A stretch of 64,000 nt of DNA from JAGNZR01 sp051659505 (GCA_051659505.1 JBOFOQ010000020.1:25762-89761), one strand, 5' to 3'. Numbered from the stretch's first letter, positions 36,155-45,293 are shown. The notes: generated from the letters alone by a model not told the origin. Numbers and translations: made by a program.

Positions 36155-36270
36155 CTACATTCCTCCTCTATTTTTACATAAATTATATCACAAAAAAATC
36201 ATAAAATAAATATATTTATCAGAAAATTCACTATACAACTTAAATCATATCAAGTGTTTTTAAAAATATC

Positions 36271-36299
36271 TTGACTCGCTTCTCTTGAAGATTTATACT
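36271..36299 (+). promoter_or_regulatory. Promoter of galM
   Basis: TTGACT (36271-36276), 17 bases and TATACT (36294-36299) precede galM by 115 bases. The 346-base gap between ptuA and galM thus holds two divergent promoters and no confirmed gene. Confidence 0.7.
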
Positions 36300-36413
36300 T
36301 ATATAAGTACTATTAGATTTTTATAGATATTAAAAAAAATAATTGTAGCAACTGTTATTTTAAATTTTATAAAATCCAACAAAAGATAAAATAAGTTTTA
36401 AAAGGAGAGAATT

Positions 36414-37427
36414 TTGGATATAACTGTTAGAAGTTTTGGGTTTACTAAAAATAAAGAAGAAGTTTTTATATACACTTTAAAAAATGAAAAAATTGAAGTT
36501 GAAATTTTGAACTATGGAGGAATTATAAAAAAAATTTTAACTCCAGATAAAAATGGAAATTGGGAAAATATAGTTTTGGGTTTTGATACACTTGAAGAAT
36601 ATGAAATAAATGAACCTTATTTTGGCTGTATTACTGGAAGAGTGGCCGGGCGTATAAAAGAAGGAAAACTTACAATAGATAATAAACTTTATAGTTTAGA
36701 AATAAATAATGGTTCTAATAATATTCACGGTGGAATAAATTCATTAAATACAAAGGTTTGGGCTGGAACAGTTGAAAAACTTAGCGATAAAGGCTCTATT
36801 ATTTTGACTTATCATAGCCCACATCTTGAAAATGGATTTCCAGGGGCTATTGATTTTACAGTCAAGTATACATTGGAAAATGAAAATTTAACTATTAGTT
36901 ATATTGGTGAAGCTGATAGAAATACTTATATCAATTTAACTAATCATAGCTACTTCAACTTAAGCGGAAATCAGAAAAGAAATATTTATGATTCTTTTTT
37001 AACTTTAAGTTCTGAAAATTTCTTAGAAGTGGATACAAATACTTTACCAATTAAAATAAAAAAAACTGAAGACTCTATTTTTGATTTTAGAAATGGTCAG
37101 CTCTTAGGTGAAGTTTTGACTAAAGAGAATAAAGATACGAAAATTGTTGGTGGAGGTATTGATCACGGATTTATATTGGAAAAAGCTTGTGATTTAGGTG
37201 GTTTTCTAAAAAATGAAATTTCAGGAAGAGAGATGTCTTTTAAAACGGATCAACCTACAGTTGTAATTTATACTGGAAACTATCTAAAGGAAAAACATCT
37301 AGGTATTTGTTTTGAAACACAAGACTATCCTGATATTTTTAATTTAAATTTAGATAATATAAATATCTATTCTCCAAATAAAAATTATACTCAAAATACA
37401 ACTTTTACTTTTAAAACTTCTAAATAG
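36414..37427 (+). CDS. galM: Aldose 1-epimerase (mutarotase)
   Basis: GalM converts beta- to alpha-galactose so that GalK can phosphorylate it. The active-site motifs are GCITGRVAGRIKEG (substrate Arg near 75), NNIHGGINSLNTKVW (near 103), LTNHSYFNLSG (His near 178), GGGIDHGF and CFETQDYPD (catalytic Glu near 301). The length (337 aa) is normal. The start is a TTG, seven bases after AAAGGAGAG. It is transcribed away from the galK-galT-lacZ operon and is separated from it by the Septu genes. A long TAA repeat begins two bases after its stop codon. Confidence 0.94.
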   Translation: MDITVRSFGFTKNKEEVFIYTLKNEKIEVEILNYGGIIKKILTPDKNGNWENIVLGFDTLEEYEINEPYFGCITGRVAGRIKEGKLTIDNKLYSLEINNGSNNIHGGINSLNTKVWAGTVEKLSDKGSIILTYHSPHLENGFPGAIDFTVKYTLENENLTISYIGEADRNTYINLTNHSYFNLSGNQKRNIYDSFLTLSSENFLEVDTNTLPIKIKKTEDSIFDFRNGQLLGEVLTKENKDTKIVGGGIDHGFILEKACDLGGFLKNEISGREMSFKTDQPTVVIYTGNYLKEKHLGICFETQDYPDIFNLNLDNINIYSPNKNYTQNTTFTFKTSK

Positions 37428-37497
<70 letters not shown>

Positions 37498-37526
37498 GAT
37501 TTGATAGAGTTTATCAAGTCTTTTTT
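37498..37526 (+). terminator. Terminator of galM
   Basis: GATTTGATA and TATCAAGTC form a nine-pair stem (one G-U) with loop GAGTT, followed by six T. It lies directly after the TAA array. Confidence 0.75.
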
Positions 37527-37531
37527 ATTAT

Positions 37532-37560
37532 TTGCACAAAATGAAAGGAAAAGGTATAAT
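37532..37560 (+). promoter_or_regulatory. Promoter of the radical SAM / RpiR operon
   Basis: TTGCAC (37532-37537), 17 bases and TATAAT (37555-37560), 45 bases before the start codon. Confidence 0.75.
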
Positions 37561-37605
37561 ACTTAAAAGGTGATTTAAAATAAAAAAAATTGAAAGAGAG
37601 AAAAA

Positions 37606-38538
37606 ATGAGCAGTAGATACTATACAATAAATGATTTTTTCAAAGAAAATTTTAGTGAAAAAATATATAAAGTTAGCTTAGATGCAGGGTTAAGCTGTCC
37701 TAATAGAGATGGGAAAATAAGCCTAGGTGGGTGTATTTTTTGTAGTGATTCAGGAAGTGGTGAATTTACTAGTAATAAAAAAAATAGTATAACAAAACAA
37801 ATAAACGAACAACTAATCTTTATTGAAAAAAAAGCTAAAAAAGGAAAAGTTATAGCATATTTTCAAAACTTCACAAATACTTATGGTGATATTGAATATT
37901 TAAAAAAAGTTTTTCTTGAAGCTCTTTCCCATGAAAGAGTTATAGGAATTGCAATTGCAACAAGACCTGATTGCTTAGATAATCCTGTTTTAGAATTACT
38001 TTCTGAAATAAATGAAAATTATTTTCTTTGGATAGAACTCGGGTTGCAAAGTTCTGATGATTCTGTTGCAAAGTATATAAATAGAGGATATACCTTTTCA
38101 ACTTATTTAGCAGCAACAAAAAATTTAAAATTGAGAAATATTAAGTTTGTAACTCACATAATAGTAGGTCTCCCTAAAGCATTGAAAAATGATTCTTTAA
38201 TAACTGCGAGAGAAGCTGTAAAAGCAGGGTCGTGGGGGATAAAAATTCATCTCTTATATGTTATAAAAAATACATACTTAGAAAAACTTTTACTAGAAAA
38301 AGAGTTTGAGTTGTTAACTATGAATGAATATATTCAAATTTGCATAGATATAATAAGAAATATACCAAAAGATTTAGTTATACACCGATTAACAGGTGAT
38401 GGTGAAAAATCTGCATTAGTAGGCCCACTTTGGAGTTTAAATAAACTAAATGTTTTAAATAATATAGAAAAAGAGCTTAAAAAAAACAATTATTATCAAG
38501 GTGAACTTTTAGATGAAAATTTAGAGAAAAGGAAGTGA
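37606..38538 (+). CDS. TIGR01212-family radical SAM protein (YhcC-like)
   Basis: A 310-residue radical SAM protein. The cluster-binding cysteines lie in VSLDAGLSCPNRDG and GGCIFCSDSGSGEF (near residues 28-48), spaced as in the YhcC/TIGR01212 family. Further family segments are AYFQNFTNTYG, IATRPDCLDNPVLELL, ELGLQSS and THIIVGLP. The reaction of this family is not established. It lies four bases upstream of the rpiR-type gene and probably forms an operon with it, although no functional link is evident. Confidence 0.88.
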   Translation: MSSRYYTINDFFKENFSEKIYKVSLDAGLSCPNRDGKISLGGCIFCSDSGSGEFTSNKKNSITKQINEQLIFIEKKAKKGKVIAYFQNFTNTYGDIEYLKKVFLEALSHERVIGIAIATRPDCLDNPVLELLSEINENYFLWIELGLQSSDDSVAKYINRGYTFSTYLAATKNLKLRNIKFVTHIIVGLPKALKNDSLITAREAVKAGSWGIKIHLLYVIKNTYLEKLLLEKEFELLTMNEYIQICIDIIRNIPKDLVIHRLTGDGEKSALVGPLWSLNKLNVLNNIEKELKKNNYYQGELLDENLEKRK

Positions 38539-38542
38539 TAAC

Positions 38543-39397
38543 ATGAGTATTTTAATAAAATTAGCTGAAATAAAAAATACATCATCTAAAATGGAATGTA
38601 AAATAATAGATTTTATTTTAGGTAATGTCGAAAAAATTAAATTTTTAAATACTTATGAAATAGCTGAAAACTGTGGAGTAAGTCAGGCTTCAATAGTAAG
38701 ATTTGCTAAAAAAAATGGATTTGTAGGGTTTCCTGAGTTCAAAATATCATTGATTGAGGCTTTAGGAAAAATATCTCACGAAAAAAAAATTTCTATTATT
38801 GATGAAGAAATAAAAACAACTGATAGCACAAAAGCTACAGCGGAAAAATTATTAAATAAAAATATTATTTCACTGAAAAATAGTGCTAAAATAATGGATT
38901 TTAATGAATTGGAGAAAGCAATAAAATTACTAGAAAAATCAAGAAAAATTTTAATATTGGGCTCTGGACTTTCTGGAATTGTTGCAAAATATTTTCAATA
39001 TAAACTTTTAGAGTTAGGTTTTTTAGGAATTTATGATTTTGATCAACATGTACAACTATCTCATCTTTCTGCTTTAACAGAAAAAGATATAGTTTTTGTT
39101 GTTTCTCAAAGTGGAAAATCCTTAGATACTTATAATCTTTTGAAAAAAATAAAAAATAAGAATATAAAAATAATCTCCTTAACCAATATATCAAAAAGCC
39201 CTATTAGTGAATTAGCAACTATAAATTTATGGACAGCTGGAGAATCAAACTCTGTTTCTGGGACTTTTACACATAGAATATCTCAGTTGAGCTTATTAGA
39301 TTTAATTTATGTGAAATTAGTACTAAAAAATAGTAATCTTGCAAAAAAATATCTTGAAAATGTAGTTGATTTAGTTGAAGATACCAAGATGAATTAA
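38543..39397 (+). CDS. MurR/RpiR family transcriptional regulator
   Basis: A sugar-phosphate-sensing regulator of 284 aa. The N-terminal helix-turn-helix is at 33-62 (IAENCGVSQASIVRFAKKNG). The C-terminal SIS domain, which binds phosphosugars, covers 115-260 (ILILGSGLSGIVAKYFQYK, VFVVSQSGKSLDTYN). It lies directly upstream of nagB-nagA, which has its own promoter in the 84-base gap. Control of amino-sugar use, with glucosamine-6-phosphate or N-acetylglucosamine-6-phosphate as ligand, is therefore the likely role. This is inferred from position. Confidence 0.88.
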   Translation: MSILIKLAEIKNTSSKMECKIIDFILGNVEKIKFLNTYEIAENCGVSQASIVRFAKKNGFVGFPEFKISLIEALGKISHEKKISIIDEEIKTTDSTKATAEKLLNKNIISLKNSAKIMDFNELEKAIKLLEKSRKILILGSGLSGIVAKYFQYKLLELGFLGIYDFDQHVQLSHLSALTEKDIVFVVSQSGKSLDTYNLLKKIKNKNIKIISLTNISKSPISELATINLWTAGESNSVSGTFTHRISQLSLLDLIYVKLVLKNSNLAKKYLENVVDLVEDTKMN

Positions 39398-39412
39398 AAA
39401 TTCACACTTATA

Positions 39413-39441
39413 TTGACTTTTGATTTAAAAAATGATAATAT
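39413..39441 (+). promoter_or_regulatory. Promoter of nagB-nagA
   Basis: TTGACT (39413-39418), 17 bases and TAATAT (39436-39441), followed by TTGGAGG before the nagB ATG. Confidence 0.7.
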
Positions 39442-39481
39442 AAAATTAAATACTTAATAAAATTAATATTGGAGGTTTTAA

Positions 39482-40312
39482 ATGAGAGTAATTATAACAG
39501 AAGAATCAATACAAAATTGGACTGCAGTATATGTAGCAAATAAAATATTAGATTTTGCTCCAACAAAAGAACGACCATTTGTACTAGGGTTACCTACTGG
39601 TGGAACACCTTTAGCACTGTATAAAAAATTAATTGAATTTTATAAAGATGGTATTATCTCATTTGAAAATGTTATTACTTTTAATATGGATGAGTACGTA
39701 GGTCTATCACCAGAAAACGAGCAAAGTTATCACTATTACATGCATGAAAACTTTTTTAATTATATAGATATAAAACCTGAAAATATAAATATCTTAGATG
39801 GAATGGCTTTAGACTATAAAGCAGAATGTCAGAGATACGAAGAGAAAATTAAATCAGTAGGTGGAATTCATATATTTTTAGGCGGGATAGGTCCCGATGG
39901 ACATATTGCATTTAATGAGCCAGGTTCATCTTTAAGTTCAAGAACTAGAGATAAAGAACTAACTATGGATACAATTTTAGCTAATGCTAGATTCTTTGAT
40001 GGCGATATAAATAAAGTACCAAAACTTTCATTAACAGTTGGTGTAGGAACAATTTTAGATGCTAAAGAAGTAGTAATTATGGTAAATGGTTATAATAAAT
40101 CTAGAGCACTACGTCAAGCTATTGAAGAAGGAGTAAATCATATGTGGACTATCTCAGCTCTTCAACTTCATCCAAAAGGAATAATAGTTTCTGATGAAGA
40201 TGCATGTTCAGAATTGAAAGTAGGGACGTATAGATACTTTAAAGATATAGAAAAAGAGCATTTAGATGTATCTATTCAAATAAAAAAATTATACGCAAGA
40301 GTTCAGAAGTAA
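39482..40312 (+). CDS. nagB: Glucosamine-6-phosphate deaminase
   Basis: NagB converts glucosamine-6-phosphate to fructose-6-phosphate and ammonia. Motifs include GLPTGGTPLALYKKL (38-52), the catalytic Asp in TFNMDEYVG (near 72), the segment GGIGPDGHIAFNEPGSSL (near 136-153, catalytic His) and SRTRDKEL. The length of 276 aa is that of E. coli-type hexameric NagB, including a C-terminal tail. It is the first gene of nagB-nagA-yaiI. Confidence 0.96.
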   Translation: MRVIITEESIQNWTAVYVANKILDFAPTKERPFVLGLPTGGTPLALYKKLIEFYKDGIISFENVITFNMDEYVGLSPENEQSYHYYMHENFFNYIDIKPENINILDGMALDYKAECQRYEEKIKSVGGIHIFLGGIGPDGHIAFNEPGSSLSSRTRDKELTMDTILANARFFDGDINKVPKLSLTVGVGTILDAKEVVIMVNGYNKSRALRQAIEEGVNHMWTISALQLHPKGIIVSDEDACSELKVGTYRYFKDIEKEHLDVSIQIKKLYARVQK

Positions 40313-40328
40313 AAAGGAGAGAAATTAT

Positions 40329-41468
40329 ATGTTTGCAATTATTAATGGAAAGGTATTTAATGGAACTAACTTTTTAGAGAATAAAGCTGTAATAATCAAA
40401 GATAAAAAAATTGTTGATATAGTTTCCCAAGAGGAGATATTTAAACAATATTCTGATATAAAAACAATAGATGCTAAAGGAGGATATGTTACTCCTGGGT
40501 TTATTGATCTTCAATTAAATGGTTGTGGTGGAGTTTTAGTAAATGATTCTATTACTCGTGAAACTTTTGAGGTAATGAGTAAAACAAATCTTAAATATGG
40601 TTGTACTCTTTGCACTCCTACCCTTATAACAACAACTGATGAAAACATAAGAAAAGGCTTAGATTTAATAGATAGTATGGAAGATAAAGAAGATATTGGT
40701 GTTATAGGTTTACATATTGAAGGTCCTTTTATTTCAGTTGAGAAAAAAGGAATTCATAATCCTAAATTTATAAGACCTATGGATAAAGAAATTTTAGAAA
40801 GAATTGTTAAAACTGGAAAAAAAGGTGTGTCTATAATAACAGTGGCTCCTGAAAATATTTCAGGAGAGTATATTGGAATTTTAGCTAATTCTGGAATAAA
40901 AGTTGCTTTAGGTCATACTAACGCAACATATAAAGAGATTCAAGAGAAAAAAATATTTGGTATAACATTAGCTACTCACTTATATAATGGAATGTCTTCA
41001 TTTACTCATAGAGAGCCTGGAGCAGCTGGTGCAACTATGAATTTGGATATAAGTGCAGGAATAGTAGTTGATGGCTTTCACTGTGACTATGCTTCAGTAC
41101 AGATAGCTAAAAAGCTTATGGGTGATAGATTATATTTGGTAACTGACGCAGTGGCTCCTGTTGGAACTGATATGGAATATTTTTATTTTGAAGGAAACAA
41201 AGTATATCATAAAGACGGTAAATGTTTTGGTGAGGATGGCACATTAGGTGGCTCAGCTTTAACAATGATAGCTGGAGTACAGAATTTAGTTAATCATGTG
41301 AAATTATCAGTTGAAGAAGCTGTTAAAATGGCGACTATAATACCAGCAAAAGCTATTTCTATTGATGACAGATATGGAAAAATTCAACCAGGATATTTTG
41401 CTGATATTGTAATAATGGATAAAGAGTTAAATTTAACTCAAGTTATTACAAAGGGGAAAATAGTATAA
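40329..41468 (+). CDS. nagA: N-acetylglucosamine-6-phosphate deacetylase
   Basis: NagA removes acetate from N-acetylglucosamine-6-phosphate, supplying NagB. The metal-site segment VTPGFIDLQLNGCGG has Gln-x-Asn in place of His-x-His, as in E. coli NagA, which binds a single metal. The other ligands are in HIEGPFIS (Glu), VALGHTNATY (His), ATHLYNGMSSFTHREPG (His) and the catalytic Asp in YLVTDAVAPVG. The length (379 aa) is normal. It starts 16 bases after nagB, with AAAGGAGAG. Confidence 0.95.
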   Translation: MFAIINGKVFNGTNFLENKAVIIKDKKIVDIVSQEEIFKQYSDIKTIDAKGGYVTPGFIDLQLNGCGGVLVNDSITRETFEVMSKTNLKYGCTLCTPTLITTTDENIRKGLDLIDSMEDKEDIGVIGLHIEGPFISVEKKGIHNPKFIRPMDKEILERIVKTGKKGVSIITVAPENISGEYIGILANSGIKVALGHTNATYKEIQEKKIFGITLATHLYNGMSSFTHREPGAAGATMNLDISAGIVVDGFHCDYASVQIAKKLMGDRLYLVTDAVAPVGTDMEYFYFEGNKVYHKDGKCFGEDGTLGGSALTMIAGVQNLVNHVKLSVEEAVKMATIIPAKAISIDDRYGKIQPGYFADIVIMDKELNLTQVITKGKIV

Positions 41469-41471
41469 ATT

Positions 41472-41918
41472 ATGAGAATTTTAATAGATGCTGATGCTTG
41501 TCCTGTTACAGATTTAGTTATTTCAATTGCTAAAAATTTTAATATTAAAGTTTTAATATTTTGTGATTCAGCTCATAATATAAAAAGAGAAAACGTGGAA
41601 ACCATAGTGGTTCCTCAAGATAATGATGCAGTTGATTTTGTTTTATTAAAAGAGGTAAAAGAAAACGAGATTGTAATAACACAAGATTATGGTTTGGCGT
41701 CTCTTGTTTTATCAAAGAAAGCTTATGCGTTAAATCAAAATGGATTAGTCTATAATAAGTTTAATATTGAAACTTTACTTTTGACAAGACATTTATCAAA
41801 GAAAATGAGAGATAATGGAAAAAGAACTCAAGGGCCTAAAAAAAGAGTAGAAGAAGATAATATTAATTTTAAAAATGCTTTAATAAATATAATAGAAAAA
41901 GGAACTACTAAGAGATAA
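41472..41918 (+). CDS. YaiI/YqxD family (DUF188) protein
   Basis: A 148-residue protein of the UPF0178 family, which has a PIN-like nuclease fold. Conserved acidic motifs are present: MRILIDADACPV at the start, PQDNDAVDFVLLKEV near 55 and ITQDYGLASLVL near 72, together with GPKKR near the end. Its function is not established. It is placed three bases after nagA and is probably cotranscribed. The terminator hairpin begins within its last codons. Confidence 0.88.
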   Translation: MRILIDADACPVTDLVISIAKNFNIKVLIFCDSAHNIKRENVETIVVPQDNDAVDFVLLKEVKENEIVITQDYGLASLVLSKKAYALNQNGLVYNKFNIETLLLTRHLSKKMRDNGKRTQGPKKRVEEDNINFKNALINIIEKGTTKR

Positions 41919-41944
41919 AATCTCCTAAGTAGTTCCTTTTTTTT
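41896..41944. terminator. Terminator of the nag operon, overlapping the gene end
   Basis: AAAAAGGAACTACT pairs with AGTAGTTCCTTTTT, continuing inward with AGAGAT/ATCTCC pairing, and is followed by a T-run. It can also serve the convergent ogt gene. Confidence 0.85.
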
Positions 41945-41952
41945 ACTTTTTA

Positions 41953-42450
41953 TTAGCTAAATTTTTTCTCATGGTTTAATAGCCACTCTTTAATATGAAG
42001 ACCCCCTGCATACCCAGTTAAAGATTTATTTGCTCCTATAACTCTATGACAAGGAATAATAATGCTAAGAGGGTTTTTATTATTAGCATTTCCCACAGCT
42101 CTTGAAGCATTTTCATTTTTTATATCAATAGCAATATCTTTATATGAGCAAGTTTCTCCATAAGTTATTTTTTTTAAGGAGTTCCATACTTTATTTTGAA
42201 ATTCAGTTCCCTGAATCTCATAATTAAGATTAAATTCTTTTCTTTTACCTAGAAAATATTCGTCTAATTGATAAATTAATTTTTCTAATATATTGTTTTT
42301 TTTTGTATATTTACCTTCTATATCTACATATGTTAGGGAAGTTATAGAGGTTTCAGAAGCTGTTAGTTCTAAAATTCCAAGAGGGAATTTATAATAGTAA
42401 ATATAATCTTTTATTATTGTTTTTTTATTTTTATCTGAAATATTTTTCAT
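41953..42450 (-). CDS. ogt: Methylated-DNA-protein cysteine methyltransferase
   Basis: This suicide repair protein takes alkyl groups from O6-alkylguanine onto its own cysteine. The active-site PCHRV lies in IIIPCHRVIGANKSLTGYAG near residue 130, with the upstream FQNKVWNSLKKITYGETCSY DNA-binding segment. At 165 aa it is the short Ogt form without an AdaA domain. An AGGAGGTG site lies eight bases before the ATG. It stands alone between two terminators. Confidence 0.94.
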   Translation of the reverse strand: MKNISDKNKKTIIKDYIYYYKFPLGILELTASETSITSLTYVDIEGKYTKKNNILEKLIYQLDEYFLGKRKEFNLNYEIQGTEFQNKVWNSLKKITYGETCSYKDIAIDIKNENASRAVGNANNKNPLSIIIPCHRVIGANKSLTGYAGGLHIKEWLLNHEKKFS

Positions 42451-42483
42451 AAAGTTTACACCTCCTAAAATATATTAAAGGAA

Positions 42484-42511
42484 AAAAGAGGTTTTTAAAC
42501 CTCTTTTTCTT
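42484..42511 (-). terminator. Terminator after the thioredoxin-reductase-like gene
   Basis: AAAAAGAGGTTT and AAACCTCTTTTT pair perfectly. The right-hand arm followed by the minus-strand T-run would end the trxB-malic-fumarase transcript. Confidence 0.8.
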
Positions 42512-42528
42512 TAAAAAAATATTAATTA

Positions 42529-43503
42529 TTAATTTGTCTCGTGAAAAGCTTCATTAATATATTTCTCAGCAGCAGTAGCAGCAATAGCACCATCTGCAGT
42601 AGCAGTTATAACTTGTCTTAAAAGTTTAGGTCTTAAATCTCCAGCAGCAAATACTCCTGGAATATTTGTAGCCATATTTTCATTTGTAATAATATAATTC
42701 CACTCATTCATTTCAACATGTCCCTTAAATAAACCTGTATTAGGACTATATCCAACAAACATAAATACTCCAAAAGTTCCATCTTCTTCATCAGCTTCAT
42801 GAATTATAGTTTCACCTGTTATATTATTTCTTAAAGCAATTCGTTCAACCATTCCGTCACCAGAAATTTCATCTATTTCAGTATTAAACATAACTGTTAT
42901 CTTCGGATTAGATAAAACTTTTTCTTGAATAGATTGTGCAGAAGCAAAATGTGGTTTTCTAACTATTATTGTAACTTTTCTTGCAAATTTAGTAAGGTAT
43001 ATTGCTTCTTCTAAGGAAGTGTACCCTCCACCAACACAGAAAACTTCTAAATCTGTAAAGAAATCAGCGTCACAAGTTGCACAATAAGAAACACCTTTTC
43101 CTGAAAATTCTGCCTCACCTTTACAACCTAATTTTTTAGGAAGAGCACCTGTTGCTAGTATAACTGCTTTAGACTGGAATACTGTTCCATCTATAGTAAT
43201 AATTTTTTTTATTTTTCCAGAAAAGTCGACATCTTTAACTGTTTTTGTAATTTTCTTAGCACCAAAATGTTCAGCTTGCTCCATCATTCTTTTTACTAAA
43301 TTAGGACCAGATACTTCAAAAGTTCCTTCTTCCAAAAGCGAGCCAGGATAGTTAGCAACTTCATTTGTAATTGCAATTTGTCCTCCTCCCATTCCTCTTT
43401 CTATAATAAGTGTATTTAATTTAGATCTTCCAGCATAAAGTCCAGCAGCTAAGCCAGCAGGGCCAGCTCCTATAATAATTAAATCATAAATAGTATTGTG
43501 CAT
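42529..43503 (-). CDS. trxB: Thioredoxin reductase-like FAD protein
   Basis: A 324-residue low-molecular-weight thioredoxin reductase homologue. FAD binding: LIIIGAGPAGLAAGLYAGRS (near 9-28) and AAGDLRPKLLRQVITA near the end. The redox-active disulfide is in SYCATCDADFF (near 140). The NADPH region is unusual: GGGYTSLEEAIYL replaces the common GGGDSAxEEA, and the arginine-rich HRRxxxR loop is IVRKPHFASA here. It may therefore use another electron donor (NADH or a ferredoxin-type partner), or still use NADPH weakly. It is placed 33 bases after malic enzyme, in the same direction. Confidence 0.85.
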   Translation of the reverse strand: MHNTIYDLIIIGAGPAGLAAGLYAGRSKLNTLIIERGMGGGQIAITNEVANYPGSLLEEGTFEVSGPNLVKRMMEQAEHFGAKKITKTVKDVDFSGKIKKIITIDGTVFQSKAVILATGALPKKLGCKGEAEFSGKGVSYCATCDADFFTDLEVFCVGGGYTSLEEAIYLTKFARKVTIIVRKPHFASAQSIQEKVLSNPKITVMFNTEIDEISGDGMVERIALRNNITGETIIHEADEEDGTFGVFMFVGYSPNTGLFKGHVEMNEWNYIITNENMATNIPGVFAAGDLRPKLLRQVITATADGAIAATAAEKYINEAFHETN

Positions 43504-43536
43504 TTTTTATTCCTCCTTAAAATTTTTATTGATTAA

Positions 43537-44715
43537 CTAATCTCTACATATTTTCAATTCTTTTGCAATTCTTTCTACTTCATTTGCTACTGCATCAGCA
43601 ACACGAGAATCAAAGGCATCAGGAATTATATAGTTCTCATTTAATTCTTCTTCCTTTATTAAATTAGCAATAGCTATAGCTGCTGCCATTTTCATCTCTT
43701 CTGTTATTTTTTTTGATTTTGCTCTAAGAGCTCCTTTAAAAAGACCAGGAAAAGCTAAAACATTATTAACTTGATTTGGGTAGTCAGAACGACCAGTTCC
43801 AATAATTCTTGCACCACCAATTTTAGCATCTTCTGGTGTTATTTCAGGATTAGGATTAGCCATGGCAAAGACGATAGCATCTTTATTCATAGTTTTAACC
43901 ATATCTATTGTCAAACAATTAGGAATAGAGACACCAATGAAAATATCTGCATTTTTAATAGCAATACTTAAACCACCTGAAAGATTCTTAGGATTTGAAA
44001 ATTCTGCTAGTTCTTTTTGAGAGAAATTATAAAGATGACTTAAATCTTTTCTTAAAATTCCATCTTTGTCGACAATAACTATTTCTCCAACTCCTAAATC
44101 TCTAATTAATTTAGAAACTGAACTTCCAGCAGCTCCAGCACCGTTAATGACAACTTTAGCCTTTCTTAAATCTTTTTTCAAAAATTTATACGCATTGATA
44201 ATACCAGCAACTGTCACAATTGCTGTTCCATGCTGATCATCATGAAAAACAGGAATATCTAACTCTTCTTTCAATCGAGTTTCAATTTCAATACATCTAG
44301 GTGCAGAAATATCCTCTAAGTTAATACCACCAAATCCTGGTGCTATTAATTTTATTGTTTTTATAATTTCCTCTGTATCTTTTGTGTCTAAGCAAATAGG
44401 AAAAGCATCTACTCCTGCAAAAGCTTTAAACAATATACATTTCCCTTCCATTACAGGTAATGCAGCCTCAGGACCAATATCACCAAGACCTAAAACAGCT
44501 GTTCCATCAGTTATAACAGCAACCATATTTCCTTTAGAAGTATATTTATATACATCATTTTTATTAACTGCAATTTTATTACAAGGCTCTGCAACACCAG
44601 GTGAATAAGCTAAGCTTAATTCTTCTCTATTCGTAACTGGTACTTTAGATATAACCTCTATTTTTCCTAAAAATTTCTCATGTAATTTTAATGATTCATC
44701 ATAGACATTTCCCAT
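43537..44715 (-). CDS. Malic enzyme (oxidative decarboxylating malate dehydrogenase)
   Basis: It converts malate to pyruvate and CO2 while reducing NAD(P). At 392 aa it is the short bacterial form without a phosphotransacetylase domain. Motifs are LAYSPGVAEPC (33-43), DGTAVLGLGDIG, FHDDQHGTAIV (metal and substrate region near 138) and the Rossmann loop VINGAGAAGSSVSKL near 170. It stands just downstream of fumarase, so fumarate can flow through malate to pyruvate. NAD or NADP use cannot be read with confidence. Confidence 0.93.
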   Translation of the reverse strand: MGNVYDESLKLHEKFLGKIEVISKVPVTNREELSLAYSPGVAEPCNKIAVNKNDVYKYTSKGNMVAVITDGTAVLGLGDIGPEAALPVMEGKCILFKAFAGVDAFPICLDTKDTEEIIKTIKLIAPGFGGINLEDISAPRCIEIETRLKEELDIPVFHDDQHGTAIVTVAGIINAYKFLKKDLRKAKVVINGAGAAGSSVSKLIRDLGVGEIVIVDKDGILRKDLSHLYNFSQKELAEFSNPKNLSGGLSIAIKNADIFIGVSIPNCLTIDMVKTMNKDAIVFAMANPNPEITPEDAKIGGARIIGTGRSDYPNQVNNVLAFPGLFKGALRAKSKKITEEMKMAAAIAIANLIKEEELNENYIIPDAFDSRVADAVANEVERIAKELKICRD

Positions 44716-44738
44716 AATTTACTCCTATAAAAACTTGA

Positions 44739-45293
44739 TTAATCCTCTCTATTCCATTTCTTTTGTCCCTCAAGATATAAGTCACTTCCATAAATATCAT
44801 TGATGACTATAGCTGGAAAATCCTCAACATATAGTTTACGAATAGCTTCAGCACCTAAATCTTCATAGGCAATAATTTCAGAAGCTTTTATTGTTTTAGC
44901 AATAAGAGCAGCAGTTCCTCCAATAGCAGCAAAGTAAACAGATTTATTTTTTAAAATAGATTCTTTTACAGCTAAATCTCTTTTTCCTTTTCCAATCATT
45001 CCTTTTAAACCATTATCTAGAAGAGCAGGAGCATAAGCGTCCATTCTATAACTTGTAGTTGGACCGGCACTTCCAATGATTTGTCCTGGTTTTTCAGGAG
45101 TTGGTCCTACATAATAAATGATTTGTCCTTCTAAATCAAATGGAAGTTTTTCTCCCTTTTCTAAAAGAGTAACTAGTCTTGCATGAGCCGCATCACGAGC
45201 TGTATAAATCGTTCCAGTAATTAATACGCTATCTCCTGCTTTTAATTTAGATATAGTTTCGCTTGATAGTGGTGAAGTTATTTTTATACTCAT
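44739..45293 (-). CDS. Class I fumarate hydratase, beta subunit (C-terminal type)
   Basis: The small subunit of an oxygen-sensitive 4Fe-4S hydro-lyase that interconverts fumarate and malate. The signatures GDSVLITGTIYTARDAAHARL (near 20-40) and GSAGPTTSYRMDAYAP (near 74) match FumA/TtdB C-terminal domains. Its ATG shares one base with the last base of the alpha-subunit stop codon, so the two are translated together. L-tartrate dehydratase is a related possibility, but the adjacent malic enzyme favours fumarase. Confidence 0.9.
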   Translation of the reverse strand: MSIKITSPLSSETISKLKAGDSVLITGTIYTARDAAHARLVTLLEKGEKLPFDLEGQIIYYVGPTPEKPGQIIGSAGPTTSYRMDAYAPALLDNGLKGMIGKGKRDLAVKESILKNKSVYFAAIGGTAALIAKTIKASEIIAYEDLGAEAIRKLYVEDFPAIVINDIYGSDLYLEGQKKWNRED

